The translations under genes and the position numbers were made by a program. DNA of 64,000 bases from positions 123,501-187,500 of the forward strand of contig CAJHZI010000198.1 in the NCBI GenBank assembly GCA_905160935.1. Reading direction: 5' to 3'. Under the pieces are notes generated by a model that saw only the letters and a list, made by a program, of their open reading frames with translations, did not search any database and was not told the DNA's origin. Shown in pieces: positions 15,266-29,912 of this stretch. Numbering within the stretch: position 1 is the stretch's first letter; every line of letters starts with the position of its first letter. Source of the stretch: Enchytraeus crypticus. Lineage: Eukaryota > Annelida > Clitellata > Enchytraeida > Enchytraeidae.

Positions 15266-17760
15266 GTATATATAACAATTATATTATCTATGTACATGCA
15301 TATAGGTGCATTTTCATAATGCAAATAGCAGCCAAGAATTTATCTTTAGCGAATACATAACTATTTATGAATGGAGTGTATACTCTGAACAGCATTTTTT
15401 CCGATATCTATGAATCTCACCGTTCCCAAAGCATCCCTGAAATAAACGCTGAGCCAGTTCTGTACTTAGACAGACAAGACTAGTGATGGACGCGAGCTTG
15501 ACAGTTACTTGATGAACTAAGGCGCCTCTCTGTCTCATGCTTTGATACTCCCCAGTAGCAACATCTTTTATACATCGTTAACCAATGCGAAACCAAACCT
15601 GTGCCTAGATTATAACATATTTCTCTATGTAGCAGTATAATAATGAAGGATAAAGAAGTGCGTGGGATTGTTTTCACATAAAATAATGTAAAATGTTATA
15701 GAACTTTTAATCTTGTGTTTTATGTGGCCATGCTGTTTATGGATAGTAATAAATTCTCTCTTAGTGCACTGCCTACTGGCAGGTCCATGGTACATATCGC
15801 CTCCACTCTTCTCTGTCTTCCGCCTTCCTCTTCATTTCCACATATGAGTGGGTCTTTAAATCATCTAACATACCTAATCTTGGCCTGCCCCTGCCTCTTT
15901 TTCCTTCCATTCTACCTTCTATGACCTCTTTTAATAGACCTTCCCCCCTTAGAATGTGTCCTATCCATCTCTTCTTCCCATTTCTTAATACATTTATCAA
16001 CTGTCTATCTGTGCCAACTCTCTCCAGGACTTCGTCATTTGTAACCTTTTGAGTCCAGCTAATCCTCTCCATTCTTCTCCAAATCCATATTTCCAATGCC
16101 TCCAGTTTCCTAATATCTTCCTTCCTTAAGGTCCATGTTTCACATCCATACAATAGCGTGGTTCAAACCAAAGTTTTCACTATCTTTATCTTTGTGTCTT
16201 TCTTTAGACTTTTTGTTAATAGTTCTTTTCTACTACCAAAGGCGGCTTTTGCTTGTGCAATCCTACTGCATATTTCCGTCTCACATCATTTCCTATCATC
16301 GGTTATAGTATGACCCAAATATTTGAAACTCCTTTCCTGTTCCATTTTAGTACCATTTATTGTGATATTAACTTCACCTTTATTATTGGAAACTCTCATA
16401 ACCTTGGTATTTTTTATATTAATCTTCATGCCATATCTTAAGGTAATAAATTATAAAATTACTAAAAATTTGCTTTGCTGGTGGGTATTGGCCTATATTC
16501 TTGTTTTATTTGAGAACTGTTTAAATACATAATTTAGGCCTAGTATTTAAATTAAGTAAGTTACGCCGCACTGTAGGTCATTAATATTACGAAGGTTTCT
16601 TTTTAATAGATTCTTTAAATAATAATAAATAAAATTATTATTATTATTTCTACCCAGAGTGTAGAGGACTCATTTTAACTGCTTCATATTTTAACTTTTA
16701 AATATAGTCTCTTCTTGTCTTATTTTTAGCCCAGGGCCCTATACAGCCCAGGGCATTAAAAATAATTATTATTAATATTATTATTATCATTATTTTTCAT
16801 TACTCATTATTTATTATTATTATTTTTATTATTACTATCATTATTATTGTTATCATAATTATTATCATTAAGTTTTCAGAGCAAAAGCTCGTTTAAAAAT
16901 TTTAGCTTTCAAAAAGAATTATTTTGTAAATTTTGTGATAAACGAGTCACACTTGAAGTGTTGATGAGTGAAGGAAGTGAGAAGTGCGGAAGTGAAGTAT
17001 GCAACGAGTGGCTTGTTTGGTCATGCAGACCTCATTGTGGCACTTGATATTGAGTGTGATTGATTGATGGTCAGCGAGAAGAGTCAATGATGTCGATGAG
17101 AGGTTTGAAGTAAAACTGAAGGTGGGTTTGATGGAGAATGATGCGAGATTGAGAGAGCAATGTATTAAAATATATGTCGGGACACTGTGTCACTGCCGTG
17201 GATATTTAGCGAGTGAAACGATGATAAGAATGGTAAGGAATGACGCAAAGAACAAAGAATAAAGTTGTATTTTGAATGATGTTTCAATGATGTTTCTATT
17301 TGCCGTTTGGATGGTCGGATGGATAGCACACTTGCTTGAGAAGCAGGAGGCCGTCGGTTCAAATTATAGCCCAACTGTGTTTGACAGTATCTCTTGTGAT
17401 ACGAAAACAGACGTTAGGCATAACTTTATAGTTTTATTTCCTTTTATGAAATATCAGACAATCTGGTACAACGTTTCAATATAAAAGTTATCCAATTTTT
17501 TCTAGCTCTAACCTGGCTTCAATTAGAATCGCGTTGATAGGACATCTTTATGTTATGATAATATTAACGACTGCACTGGCAAGGGAAAGTTTTAGTTTTC
17601 AGTGTAATGCTAGTGTGAATCTTTTAAAATGTGAATCTCTATTTTTGCCTTTTAACGTTTTATTAGACAACATTCTGCTCACAGATAAAAAAATGGAAAG
17701 ATGGGTTAGGAAAGGAACAGTTGCGCAGGTAAATAGATAGTGGTACAAACACACGAAAGC

Positions 17761-17827
<67 letters not shown>

Positions 17828-20800
17828 TACACAGGCAGACTGACACTCATTAGTTAAGGGTTTTAGGTGTACAGCTGTTCAGAACGTGTCATGGGAAATA
17901 TGACGGATACTGTTAACCTTTAGTTCCTTCCGCCAATAAACTGACCGATAATTTAGTCTCACCCTCGTGACGGGTCTTCGGTCAAACCGTTCCTTCAATC
18001 TTGCCTAAGTGACCTCGCCTGCTAGCGCCACGGTCACGTCTCCGTCTTCCAGCCGTGTTTGTCTGTTTGTCGACCAATCATTGGGTCAATCTGTCACTCT
18101 ACCTAGTCCTACAAATCTGCGAACATTTGCCGCAATGAGTGCTTTGGGTAATGCTAATAAGATTCGGTTACGATATGCAGATGAAATTTTAACCTCTAAA
18201 CGTGTCAACCCTTATGTCATTGTTTACATTGATGATATTTGAATATTTTTTATTGAATCTACATGTATAAGGGCCGTTACAAATTAAGAGTGCTCATTTT
18301 GATCATTTACTGTTCTTTACCCGCTCTATGTAACATGGCACAGTAGCGATAATTATATGGCTAGGTACAATAGCTATGGAACGAAAGAGTTGTGATTTTT
18401 TATGGAAACTAAAAAGAGAGAGTTGAGATTGACGCAGAGTGACAGATAGATTGTTCCAGACAGTGGAGATGCTGCAAACCCATATCTGTTTTGGCTCTTT
18501 AAATACGAAGTATCTTTTACCTCATAACTTCCAGAGTTGAGTTCATGCACTTTTAACCTTAAGTGCCTACTTAATTATCTGCAGTATAGTATTATATTCT
18601 TACTACAGGTTTTTTATAGAAGAACCTGAAGTTATCTTAAGATGCGGAAATTGTGGTTTGAAATTACTGTCGCTTGTGATAGCTGTAGTAATAACTGCGA
18701 TTCTGATAACATGTATAGATATATTAAAGCTCATCGGTCAATGTTAAAAAGCTAATGTTAACGTCAGTTTCCTCACCCGAAAGCGATGTCAACGGCGGGT
18801 GAGCTCAGGATTTGAACCCAGCACATACTGATCCGCGGTCGAATATCTTACCGACATCGCCACTGGCTCCAGCCAGTCTGTTAATAAAATGTGAATCACA
18901 ACAACCAAAACACTAACATTTAGAGTGTTACTGTTGTCAGTGACATCATCGAGCACTATTGAGCCTAATCATCGCGACGAGTAAAACCAAAACGGTCCAA
19001 AATCGGAGCAAAAGCCAAAATCCTGAAAACCAGTTTAGGGTCGAATTCAACGCAAGAGGTTTCGTGACGGTCAGTTAGGTCAGTTAGCGTAACGTGATAG
19101 GAATAAAAAGAATGAGACGACTGCACAGGCGATCTACTGTCTTATTAGAGAGCTTGCAGCATTTATAGATAAGCGTGTCAGTGATGGTAATATTTATGTA
19201 AAAGTTAAATAAACGAGTGCCAGTAAATCGCAAGAAATTTTCGGCATAAAGGATGGCCTATTATATAAGGAGTCTGTTGCAATAGTCCAGTGACGAAAAT
19301 CAGCTTGCATTTATCAAATAGTATTTTTTCTTTAGATTTCTGGTGTATGTTTATACTGAGATAAATTCACTTCAATGAAGATGTTTCTTCGTACTCTTCC
19401 ATAGAGAGTTCGTAGTTTTAAGTTAGTGATGAGGTACAACTTTATCGAAAAGATAATTCTAAATGGTTTTCAAAGATGAGTCGGAAAGTGAACAGGTGTT
19501 CCGAATCGTAAATCATTTGAGTTGCCAGAATTCCTGGAATTGTATTCCAATGCCACTATTTTTCACGCCTTCACAAATTTTCACAAATTGCTCCAAATGG
19601 AATTGCAATGCGAAGCCAAATTGTATAAGTTCATTCATTCTTTCTGTCATATGCAATGTCATATGTAAAGTCATATGTAAAGTCATATGTAAACTAACAA
19701 TTAGACATGAAATTAATGGTTTAATTAAATTACTCTTGATAGATAGTATACCTTAAGATCATTTAAAATTAACCTACTGGTATTATCCATAAATGAGGAA
19801 TCGGCCCTTAAACCTTTATACGTATTAAAACATTTTCTCTGTATCTAATATTATTAACATACTTAATTGCCAGCAAAAAGCTTCAAGAACTTGGCTTTTG
19901 TGAATGTATTATTTTATGCTCAGTGTTTTCGTGGACAACAGTAGCACCCTAATTCTACTGTTGTTGTTGTTGTTGTGCATGTTACCAACGGTTTTACGAT
20001 ACTTAGTATTTAACAGAATTTGCTGTAGTTCGTAGTCGAGCTGACAGTGCTAGATTATATTTTTCGTTTTGTCGTACAGAACTCCGGCTCTTTTATGGCA
20101 GCCGCTTTCATATCGCTCATTTGTTTACCTAATTATTGCTACGTGTATGTTTCTGTTATTTGTGAAGTAATTTATGCTGTGATAAAGAAATAAACGGTGT
20201 TGCAGTTAAGAAGAAACATGATCTTGTAACTCGCAGGTATTGACCAATGAAACTGAATCCGATCAAGTGGTGCAACATTATTGTTTTTAGTCTTTTGATG
20301 TTTGTAATTATGTGTATTCTATTGTATATTGCTTGTTTTACTTTATGTACTTGTTGTAAAGTTAAAGATGCGTTTGTAATATACATGTATACTCTATTAA
20401 ATATTAAATTAGATATCAGATGATAGTGAGATATTCTGTTCATATTAGGTATTGTATAAGTAAGTTGTAAATGGACCTACCATTAGGCAGTGCAATTGAG
20501 AGTGGCTAGGTATTGTGTTAGCACATCAATCGGTGCTGATGGTTGTGGGTGAATCGTTTAGTTTGTGCACTAGAGAAAGTAACAATAATAATCGTATGAA
20601 TTCCTTTCATCGGAGCAGGTCGAGTGGTATCACATTATAACCTCTGATGGGTAAATGTTTACAAACGGTAACTTTCAGGCCACATTCTGTTTCTTATCTT
20701 TATACGAACGATACAGACGCAACCATGAGATTCATTTTGAAGCTGAATAGTTACTAGGTTTTTGGCTAGCGAAATTCAAATTCTAAGGCTTGTACTTCAA

Positions 20801-23800
20801 GAAAATCAGCAAGTTAATACAAAACAAATGTAAAGTGAGCCATTTGTTTGCTTTATTTATAATATAGTCTAGTTAGTAACGTATCTTACTGTTAATCTAA
20901 AGTACGCTAGTTAGATTCTTCTTCCTTCTCCAGCTGCCGTTCCTGAAAGCATCTTTTATTATGAAAGTACAAAAATTTGATTTTATGAGGAGCTATCGCA
21001 GTAACGTAACTAATCATTTAGACATCATCATCATCACATTCTGTCCAAGAATGCAGGACTTCAGGATGGATATTGTGAATTTAGATACCATCCGAAATTC
21101 GAACCTCGGTGTCTTGAGTTTCGTGTTTCAGAGCCGTCAGAATTTGCTACTGTCTTGCGATTATTCTAGATATAATCATCTGATCGAGAAAGTCATGGTA
21201 ATCACTCTTTGATTGATCCCATTGTTATTGAAAAGATTTTTGTAAAAATTGTTGCTGAAAGTTGTACTAGAAACTGTTTAAATAAAGAATTAAATAAGTA
21301 ATTTCTTGTGGTTTCCTGGTTTCAGTGCTTTATTCATCTTCGAAATACTGTAAAGTATTTATTTTGAATACGTCTGCATTGTGTAATTAACTCTGCATTA
21401 TTTGTGCAAACATTGTAATTATTTCAATTGTTGCTTTCCTACGTTGCATTAGTTTTTACTTCGCTGCAACCAGAATACCGGAATATGACGCTTAACATCG
21501 TAATGTGAACCGATTTACCGAACCTTAAGTTCCTATACCGACTTTGTCAAAACGCTTCAAAGCTATTGAAGCACATTCGGACGTTGTGCCATTTAATATT
21601 AAGCAAAAATTTTCTCCGCTTTGCTTTTTGTTTTACTTTACGTGCCTCCTATTACAAAACACAAATACTTTTGTTATAGCTGCTTGCCAGCGAGTAAGTT
21701 AGGTTCACTGAAGCAAGAACACTAGCTCAAATTTCTTCTTTGGCGAATAGCCATTTATTAAACAAAGGATTCTCTAATAGTATCTTCGCTTATTTTATAT
21801 TTGCAATGTTTCATATTTTTATAAATACTCGTGAAAATCGCAAATCTCGATGAGTCGATGGTAACTTTGAGGCGGTGACATTTTGAGTAAAAACAGCATT
21901 TGGAAACTTTACATCTGAAAACTCTTCGGAACCATTGATTTCTGTAAGACTGTTTGTAAATATGAAGTATTACAGGATAGGATTTGTGTATATTATACGC
22001 AGTCGTATAGTGAATGCCAGCTAACATTCCGCGAAATGAAAGTTATGAAGAATGTTATGTAATATGCAAAATTTTGTAATATATAATAAAAATTATATTA
22101 TTTGTACTAATATCTAGTGATGATCATTTTTAAAATAATATTTCGTAGGGCGGCCATTCTGAGAAAACTAAGAATTAATAAATTGGTTAATTTGAAAATC
22201 TTTTCCATTGCTCTACCGCTGTGGTTAATTCTGTTTTTCTCATTCATAATGGATAGGAACGTTCTAAGGTGCTTTGTTATTTATTTAATTTATTTTTTAC
22301 TTTCGGGCCCAAAACCGGTCCAAAAAACGGGTCGTGATTTCAATGATGAAACCGTGTGAAACTGATGAAATGAAAATGACGAATTCCTATGAAACAATAA
22401 TGATATCAACAGTGATAACAATAGTTTTAGCAATACCGATAATAACAATAGCGATAACAACAGTGATAACAATAGTTTTAGCAATAACGATAATAACAAT
22501 AGCGATAACAACAGTGATAACAACAGTGTTAGCAATAATGATAACGATATTGAAGTTGGTGTTTCTCCAAGCAATTCCCTCTGCAGGGGTAAAATTGTCA
22601 CTGACGTCATTCCTATTCTGAGAATTTTCAGAGCACATGCTCAAGTCGACTTTCGTCTTCACACATTCGTCAGAGTATATATTAAAGTTTTAAGAGTATT
22701 GCAGTATCTACGGTTTTGAACTTTAAAAGCACTGTAATGAAAATAGCCAGTGAATTGTGAAATATTGCTTATAAAGCATGCAAGTAGAGATTTTGCAAGC
22801 GACCAGAAGCCTGTACCAGTGAATATCTTTAACAATCTCCTGTATTTGCCGGTTGGCGGTCAGTAGAATCTGATTTATCGTGAGATGATATTCGGCTGCA
22901 TATGAAATAGCGATTATCGATGTAGCGTGAATGTGGCCGTAAGGCATTGCTTCTAGTGGCGAACTGCGTAATCTTTAACGTCTGTTTCTTAAAGAAAAAT
23001 CGCAGACACTAATGGGTCTTCACTGTGGGTGTTGTTAGCTACGACATCTCATCACGACAGTTAACTGATACTGATCTTGATCTTGATTCTGATACTGATA
23101 CTGTTACCATTTCTTATGTAGTTTAGAATTACGTAACAGTTGTAAAGCAGGGATTTCATTTAAAATGTACTACTGATTTTAATAGTAACGTTTTTACTAT
23201 GATTTTAATGATTCGGATATGTAAGTGCCTCAACAAGGCATATAGTTCCGTACATACGCTTTTCTTTTCAATTGTTGAACAATTAATTATACGCATATGG
23301 AATTGCGAGTGAGGAATGAAAAAATAAATAAACTAATAATGTATAAAATAGAACACCCGAGTAGTGGAAAGCCCAACTCATAAAATAAAAATAATAATAA
23401 CTAATAATTAATAAATAATTAATAATGAAACTTGTTTTGCTCAGAGACTTGGAAGCGATCGGAATTCTTTCAGAATTCTTTCATAAACTCTTTTCATTAA
23501 TCTCATTCACGCGTAAATCTCATACACGAATTTATTTGTCAAATTGGTGCCCGAGAAAGTATCTAAAGCAATTTTTCTCCTTTTTTAACATAATTGCTGT
23601 TGATACAATACCAGACTTTCCTGACAAGTAGGAGGTCCAGTTTTTCAATCTTAGACGTACCTTATTTGTCTTCATCCTTGTAGAAACATGTTTTCATGTT
23701 TACTGTACATCTTTACATCTTTACATGCCAGACTTTTAACTTAGAATTATTTCAATATAGAAATTACCGGCCTTGTTTACTAATCTTAAGTACTAACGAA

Positions 23801-25477
23801 GATTAATTAAATGATATGTAAAGTGTTCTTTATCATCTGTTAAAATTGTGGCATTTTGTAAGCTTTTAGTCATTTTCTGTTTCGTGTACACATTGACCCA
23901 ATGACATCATTATCTTCGCTTGTAAGGGTAGTTAACTCAATCTATCTTCCAAATCTTTCTTCAATTTACTGCAGACCCTATCGGTCTTCCTCACAATCGA
24001 TCTGCTTAGACAAGAATATTTGCCGTACAATCAATATTGGAGATCTAAAATAAATGACAATTCTCTGATTATTCCTTGAGCTGAGACGATAGCATGTTGC
24101 CAAGTTAGCCGACAACGGATCCGTAGGCACAGAGTTCAAATGCAGTGCTCTCTCGTTCAATTGCTGCCATCAAATGCATACACATATGCATCACAATGCA
24201 TGCATATACTCCGGAAGCATGGTATGTACTGATACTGTTTATTGTGTTGATTCATATTCCTAGAGTTGTACTAAAATAGTAAAAGGCCGTTAAATGTCAG
24301 CAAATTGCGTTAATTTTCTTACGACATTGCATGGTTTTTGTTACCTGTTACATGCTTGTAAGCCCCGAGGTATTTCAACTTATTCGCATGAATAAAATTG
24401 GCATCACGGCACGTTTGAGAAAACCCTTTATTTAGAATCTCCTGCATCGGTTCGGATAGTCTATTGATTGAATGAAACTGAAAAATAGAAATACGTGATT
24501 TAGGTGCAGTTGAAATGTATTCAAGGCTTGGTCAAGTTAGATAATGACGTCATCAATACCTTTAGGCTGAATGTAAAATCTACGCCATGGATTGTTAATC
24601 ATATCTAGAGTTGGCGTGGTATTACGCAATTTATTGCACAAAATCTTGATTGAATTTAACTTTCATTAGATTTAATTTTAATTCTACAATATTCAATTCT
24701 ATTGAAATTCAGTTTAGTAATTTTTAACAATTCAGTACTTGAAACGATAGCTGATACTTTGGACTGAATTTCTGGATTTTGGAATTTGCACCGTTTTTGG
24801 ACCTTCTCTTTTTGCTCGTCGGCTTGATTTTGTCTCAATAGTGCTCGATGTTGTCATTGATGACTGTAGTACTCTAATTGTTGTTATTATTGTTATTATT
24901 GATATTAATACTTCACTCGATAACTAAACTGTTCTACATAAAGGATGTTAGGTATCATTTATATTTACAACAACAACAACGACAACATAATTAGAGTGCA
25001 ACTCATGTCCATGACAACATTTATCATTAGTATGGTGGTAAAGTCGCCATTCTTCACAGATGGAAAAAATCATGCGTCATACCGAAAGTTAACTCATCTT
25101 ACAATCCCATTCTAAGTGCCAAGTGTAATTGTTAATTGCTACTAATCGCTACTAATTGCGACTAATTGCTACTCAGACCCGGTAAAAGATGGAGAGGCTC
25201 TTAAAAAACTGAAAAATTGAAAGTAGGTATGCAATGAGCAGGTTTTGCAGACGATAGGTAAGTAGAGCAGGTTAGAGGTTAAGGGATAGCCATTACAGGT
25301 GAGGGTTAATGTTCAAGGAAGATAATCTTACATAAAACACCAGATTCTTTGTTCTCAACTCCTGCTATAGATACGCTAGTTGGGAGATAATTCAGAGCCT
25401 ACTCTTTTCTTCTCCGTGTCTTTCTCTGTGTGCCCGTCTGTATGCCCCCTTCCCTTATCACTATCCTGCTGTCAGAC

Positions 25478-25534
<57 letters not shown>

Positions 25535-25691
25535 TCTAGTCTAGTATTCTATCCTTTCTCTCTGCTTTTCTCTGTCGTATACTGTAAAATTTCTATCAGT
25601 TTCCTTTTTTGTTGTGTCTTTCAATAAAATGTTTCTTTAAGAATCTTTCTGTATTTAGCCCAATCACTTCTAAGCTGCTTATTCTCTTTCT

Positions 25692-25763
<72 letters not shown>

Positions 25764-26984
25764 TTCTTTCTCAGTTTTCATCATGTTTCTTTGTTATAAG
25801 CATGTACTTTTGTATGGTAAAAGCTCTGCGCCGTAGATATTTTCAAAGAATAATCAAAATTTCAGGGATTAATCGTCACTTAGCAAAATTATCTGTTAAT
25901 TTTGTCTATCTCTGATTTCTGACTATTTTCTTGCTTCTCTCTTCTCTTTATTGTTTTGCTCTCTGCTTGCGCCCGTTCTTCCTTATTCTCGCTCTTCCCG
26001 CTCCCCACTCTCTTTCTTTTTTTCTCACTCTTTCTCTTTGTCTGTCTCTCTCTCTCACTCTTCCATCTCTCCCAAATTCTCTTTCTCCTTTCTCTTGCTA
26101 TCGTATATTATTATGACAATAGTTTCATTGTCTATATAAGATAAACTCCCGCCTGACAGCGGGACGTAAGATAACTTATATCAGAAGTTGGATTTGATGT
26201 CAGGTTATCGTGAAATTCCTATGTCAGATCGTTTTAACTTTAACTGAACAAGTTTGAGCAGCGCTCAACCAAAACTTTGCGTTACGGTATGCTAAAACAT
26301 CGAGATTTTGTGTGGGCGAAATAGGAGTTCTAATTGAATCTAATTAAAATTTAGAATCCTTGATGAAACAACTATTAGGCCTTCTTTTTAAGTAACACAC
26401 TATGTGTAATAGATGATTTAGACAAATATTTCCATAACCGTTGTTTTGAATGAAATACATTGATCTTTGGATTTCAAGTAATAGTAGGATTAATAATAAT
26501 ATGTTGTATTACGATGTGTTCTGTTACTATTTAGAATTTGTATGTATCTATCTTCTGATAAATACCTTGCTCGCTTATTTGGCAGTCGTTTTCCTACTTA
26601 TGATGACTAATATTCCATATAGTTACTAATATTCAAGATACCTAAATAATTCATTAAGAAATCTATGGTAAATATTAAGAGCAACCATTATTGGTGATGA
26701 TTAGAGTTGATGATGATTTGTATTCATGATACACATTGTTCATGATATTTTTATTGTTAATCCTGCAGCCGTTCTCCTGCCAGTTAGCTCATCGGTTGTT
26801 CGTGATGCAGGACAATGTTTGTTTTTCGCTAACGATGAATTTGATTCACTCGTTTCTTGCGCTGGGTGAATACCAAAGTAGCTTCTCCCGGGCGGGCGAG
26901 ACTTTTACGATATATGGGCTATAATTTTTTTTTGTACCCTTTCTCAACAATATACGCATATATATATAATATTTATTATATGTA

Positions 26985-27023
<39 letters not shown>

Positions 27024-27027
27024 TATA

Positions 27028-27093
<66 letters not shown>

Positions 27094-27220
27094 TTCGTAT
27101 CCCGACCTTAGTTAAACTGAGATTAAAGGGAAGATGATGATGACGACGATGATGATAAATATAATAATAATAAAGGTTTAACGTCCGTTTCCTCATCCAA
27201 GGATGATGTTAGGAACGTCG

Positions 27221-27280
<60 letters not shown>

Positions 27281-27423
27281 TATGTATATATATATGTATA
27301 TAACGCCTCCACTCGTCTTTGTCTTCCGCTTTCCTCTTCAAGTCCACAAAGGAAAACGGAAGACAGATAAGAGTGCAGGTGTTATATGCCATGAACAATT
27401 AACATGCTAATAGGCAGTGTGTG

Positions 27424-27495
<72 letters not shown>

Positions 27496-29870
27496 TTGGA
27501 GACCATAGATGGAGAAAGAATTTCTTAACTTCTAGCTTTCTTTTTAAATTACTTTAAAGTTTTAAAATTCAGATTGAAACTTTAATCAAGAAAACGATTC
27601 CATCGAAAACTCAAGAAGAGACGGCAACGATGAATTTTAAGGAAAGTAATTTTAATTATTTTTCATCGAAAGGAGTCAAATATTTCTTGCTAAGGTGCCT
27701 GATGATGACGATGAAGTCTGGCATGTTCTGGATTATCTTGCTTCTTGATGGAATGATCTGCATTTGATATGACTAAATGGTTGTAGCCCACTTGTAGCTG
27801 ATTTTCAATTTTTTGGGGTAGATGCTCCGTAGTGTAGCGGTTCTTTGAAACTGCAGGACAACCTAAAAATAATTTAAATTACTAATGTTCATATTTTTGA
27901 TACTATTGTTTTGCTATTGCTATGATAATACTGATCTACATCACCACTTTGGTATTCTATGAAGCTAAGCGATAGTTTAACGTCAGTTTCCCGACTCAAA
28001 AACATGTCTGTGACGATAAGAACACTGAATTTTAACACTGCACGTACCGCTCCTGTCTGACAAATTATCAACATCCAGCCGGCTTAACCCGATGATGTTT
28101 CAAACTTTCAATGATGCCAATCCTACGAAAAGGTAACACAAATCGTTCTTTTTCACATGTGGGTTTTGCGCCATTATCAAAAGCCCGAAGGGCTTCTCTT
28201 GAAGACGTCAGGTGTACCGGTATACCCTGAAAGGTGAATGTTCGAGATCTTATCTCTGACTAGCTCTACCGGGAATTGATCCCAGGAACTCTGGAACAGT
28301 CGTTTGAAATTTCATGCATTACTTAACGCGCATACACACTGAGCCACTGAGACACTACGAATCGTTCTCTGCTGAATCTCATGGTAACCTGTGCGGGAGT
28401 TGATTTAAACGGTAACGTTGGAATGTTGCTCTCTTCCAGCTGATCACTGTTCAGAACACGCCTGCAGGATTAGAGGATTACCGGTGGTTTGTGGTCCGTA
28501 GATCATTCCAAGTTGACGTGATTAGATGCTTGTTGTGATTACTAATTACCTGTGCCACTGTTTGCTTAGCCCGTAATACGAACCCGAGATCCTTATTTCT
28601 TTCGGAAGTTTCGCCGATGGGGTTTTATCCTCCGTTAATTTAAAATATCTGATACTTTTAAAATTGAATTAATCACAGCAGAGCTTCGATAACACCTCGA
28701 ATGACCTATAAAATATTTAAATTATCCTTCTCATTTTTAGAGTTAATTTTTGAAAGAAACACTGTTAGGAATAACGCTAGCGGTTGACAAACACGCCTTC
28801 GTGTGTGGGATAATTTCAAGACGAAAATAATTTAGTCAGTAATAAATTTCTGAAATATACGCTGCATTAGTCGCTTTGCCGGGCTCGAATTTAACCACTG
28901 ACGATCAGTGCACATTAGGTATTGCTTACTTTTTTGATTGCTCCCGACCTTGACCTTGTCGCTTGTTCCGTTCTAACTAGAGTGCTGGTAGGATTAATGA
29001 CTACAACGTCAATGTCTGGTAGGATTGATGACATGATGATATGTAGTACTAAAACGTAGTATTGTTCGATTGGATAAATAAAATATTAAAATATATATTT
29101 AGTAAATTGTTTTGTACAGTGTAACAAACGATTCATTCAATTCAAGGCTAGTCACAATAAAGCACTTCAGATTTTACTAGCTATGGCTTATTTCACTAAG
29201 GCATACAATATATTAATGCAATGCAACACAGTACAGTAAAATACAGTACAGCACAGTACAACACAGTGCAATACAGTACATTGCAGTACAGTACAGCACA
29301 GTACAGTACAGCACAGTACCGTACAGTACAGTACAGTACTGTACAGCACAGTACCATGCAATACAGTATGATGCAATACAGTGCAGTTCTGTGCACTGCA
29401 GCACAATAAAATACAATAAAACACAATGCAAGACAGTATTGCTGTGAATGTTTGGCGACAGTTTTATCAAGCGATTGTATAAGCCACGATGCTTGTCTTT
29501 CGTCATGTATCAAAACTACTTCTAACTAAACCTCTAATATATCAAACTAGAAATAATCGTATCTGGTAAATTATCGTATGATATTTTTTGAAGTTTCTTT
29601 ACGGGTCGGGTCATAAGATGCGACTACGCAAAAACTGATTAAGGCAACGCGAAACCACCTCAAGCCATATTTTCTTCCAAGCTACAGTCTACATGATGTA
29701 TGAATAAAGTTTAGACTTTTCTAAGAGGAATATTTTGTTGATCCATAATAGTGCCCTTTTTTGGAGAGTGAAGACTCTGAGTGTGAATATGTATCTTGGA
29801 CTTGTCACTTGGAAGAAAATTGGAGACAGAGGGATTTACCGATGAGCATTAGACTAAAGAGCTAGATAGC

Positions 29871-29912
<42 letters not shown>

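Noticed and set aside
18009..18242. 77-codon frame ending VYIDDI, resembling the YxDD motif of retroelement reverse transcriptase
   Set aside because: The motif sits right at the stop and nothing upstream resembles a reverse transcriptase; treated as coincidence or unidentifiable remnant.
22290..22662. Overlapping 90-106-codon frames rich in Ile, Thr or Leu
   Set aside because: Created by the 51-bp GATAACAA repeat, open on both strands because the unit is a multiple of three.
29188..29513. Open frames of Cys/Tyr/Val repeats on both strands
   Set aside because: Produced by the CAGTA 5-bp array.
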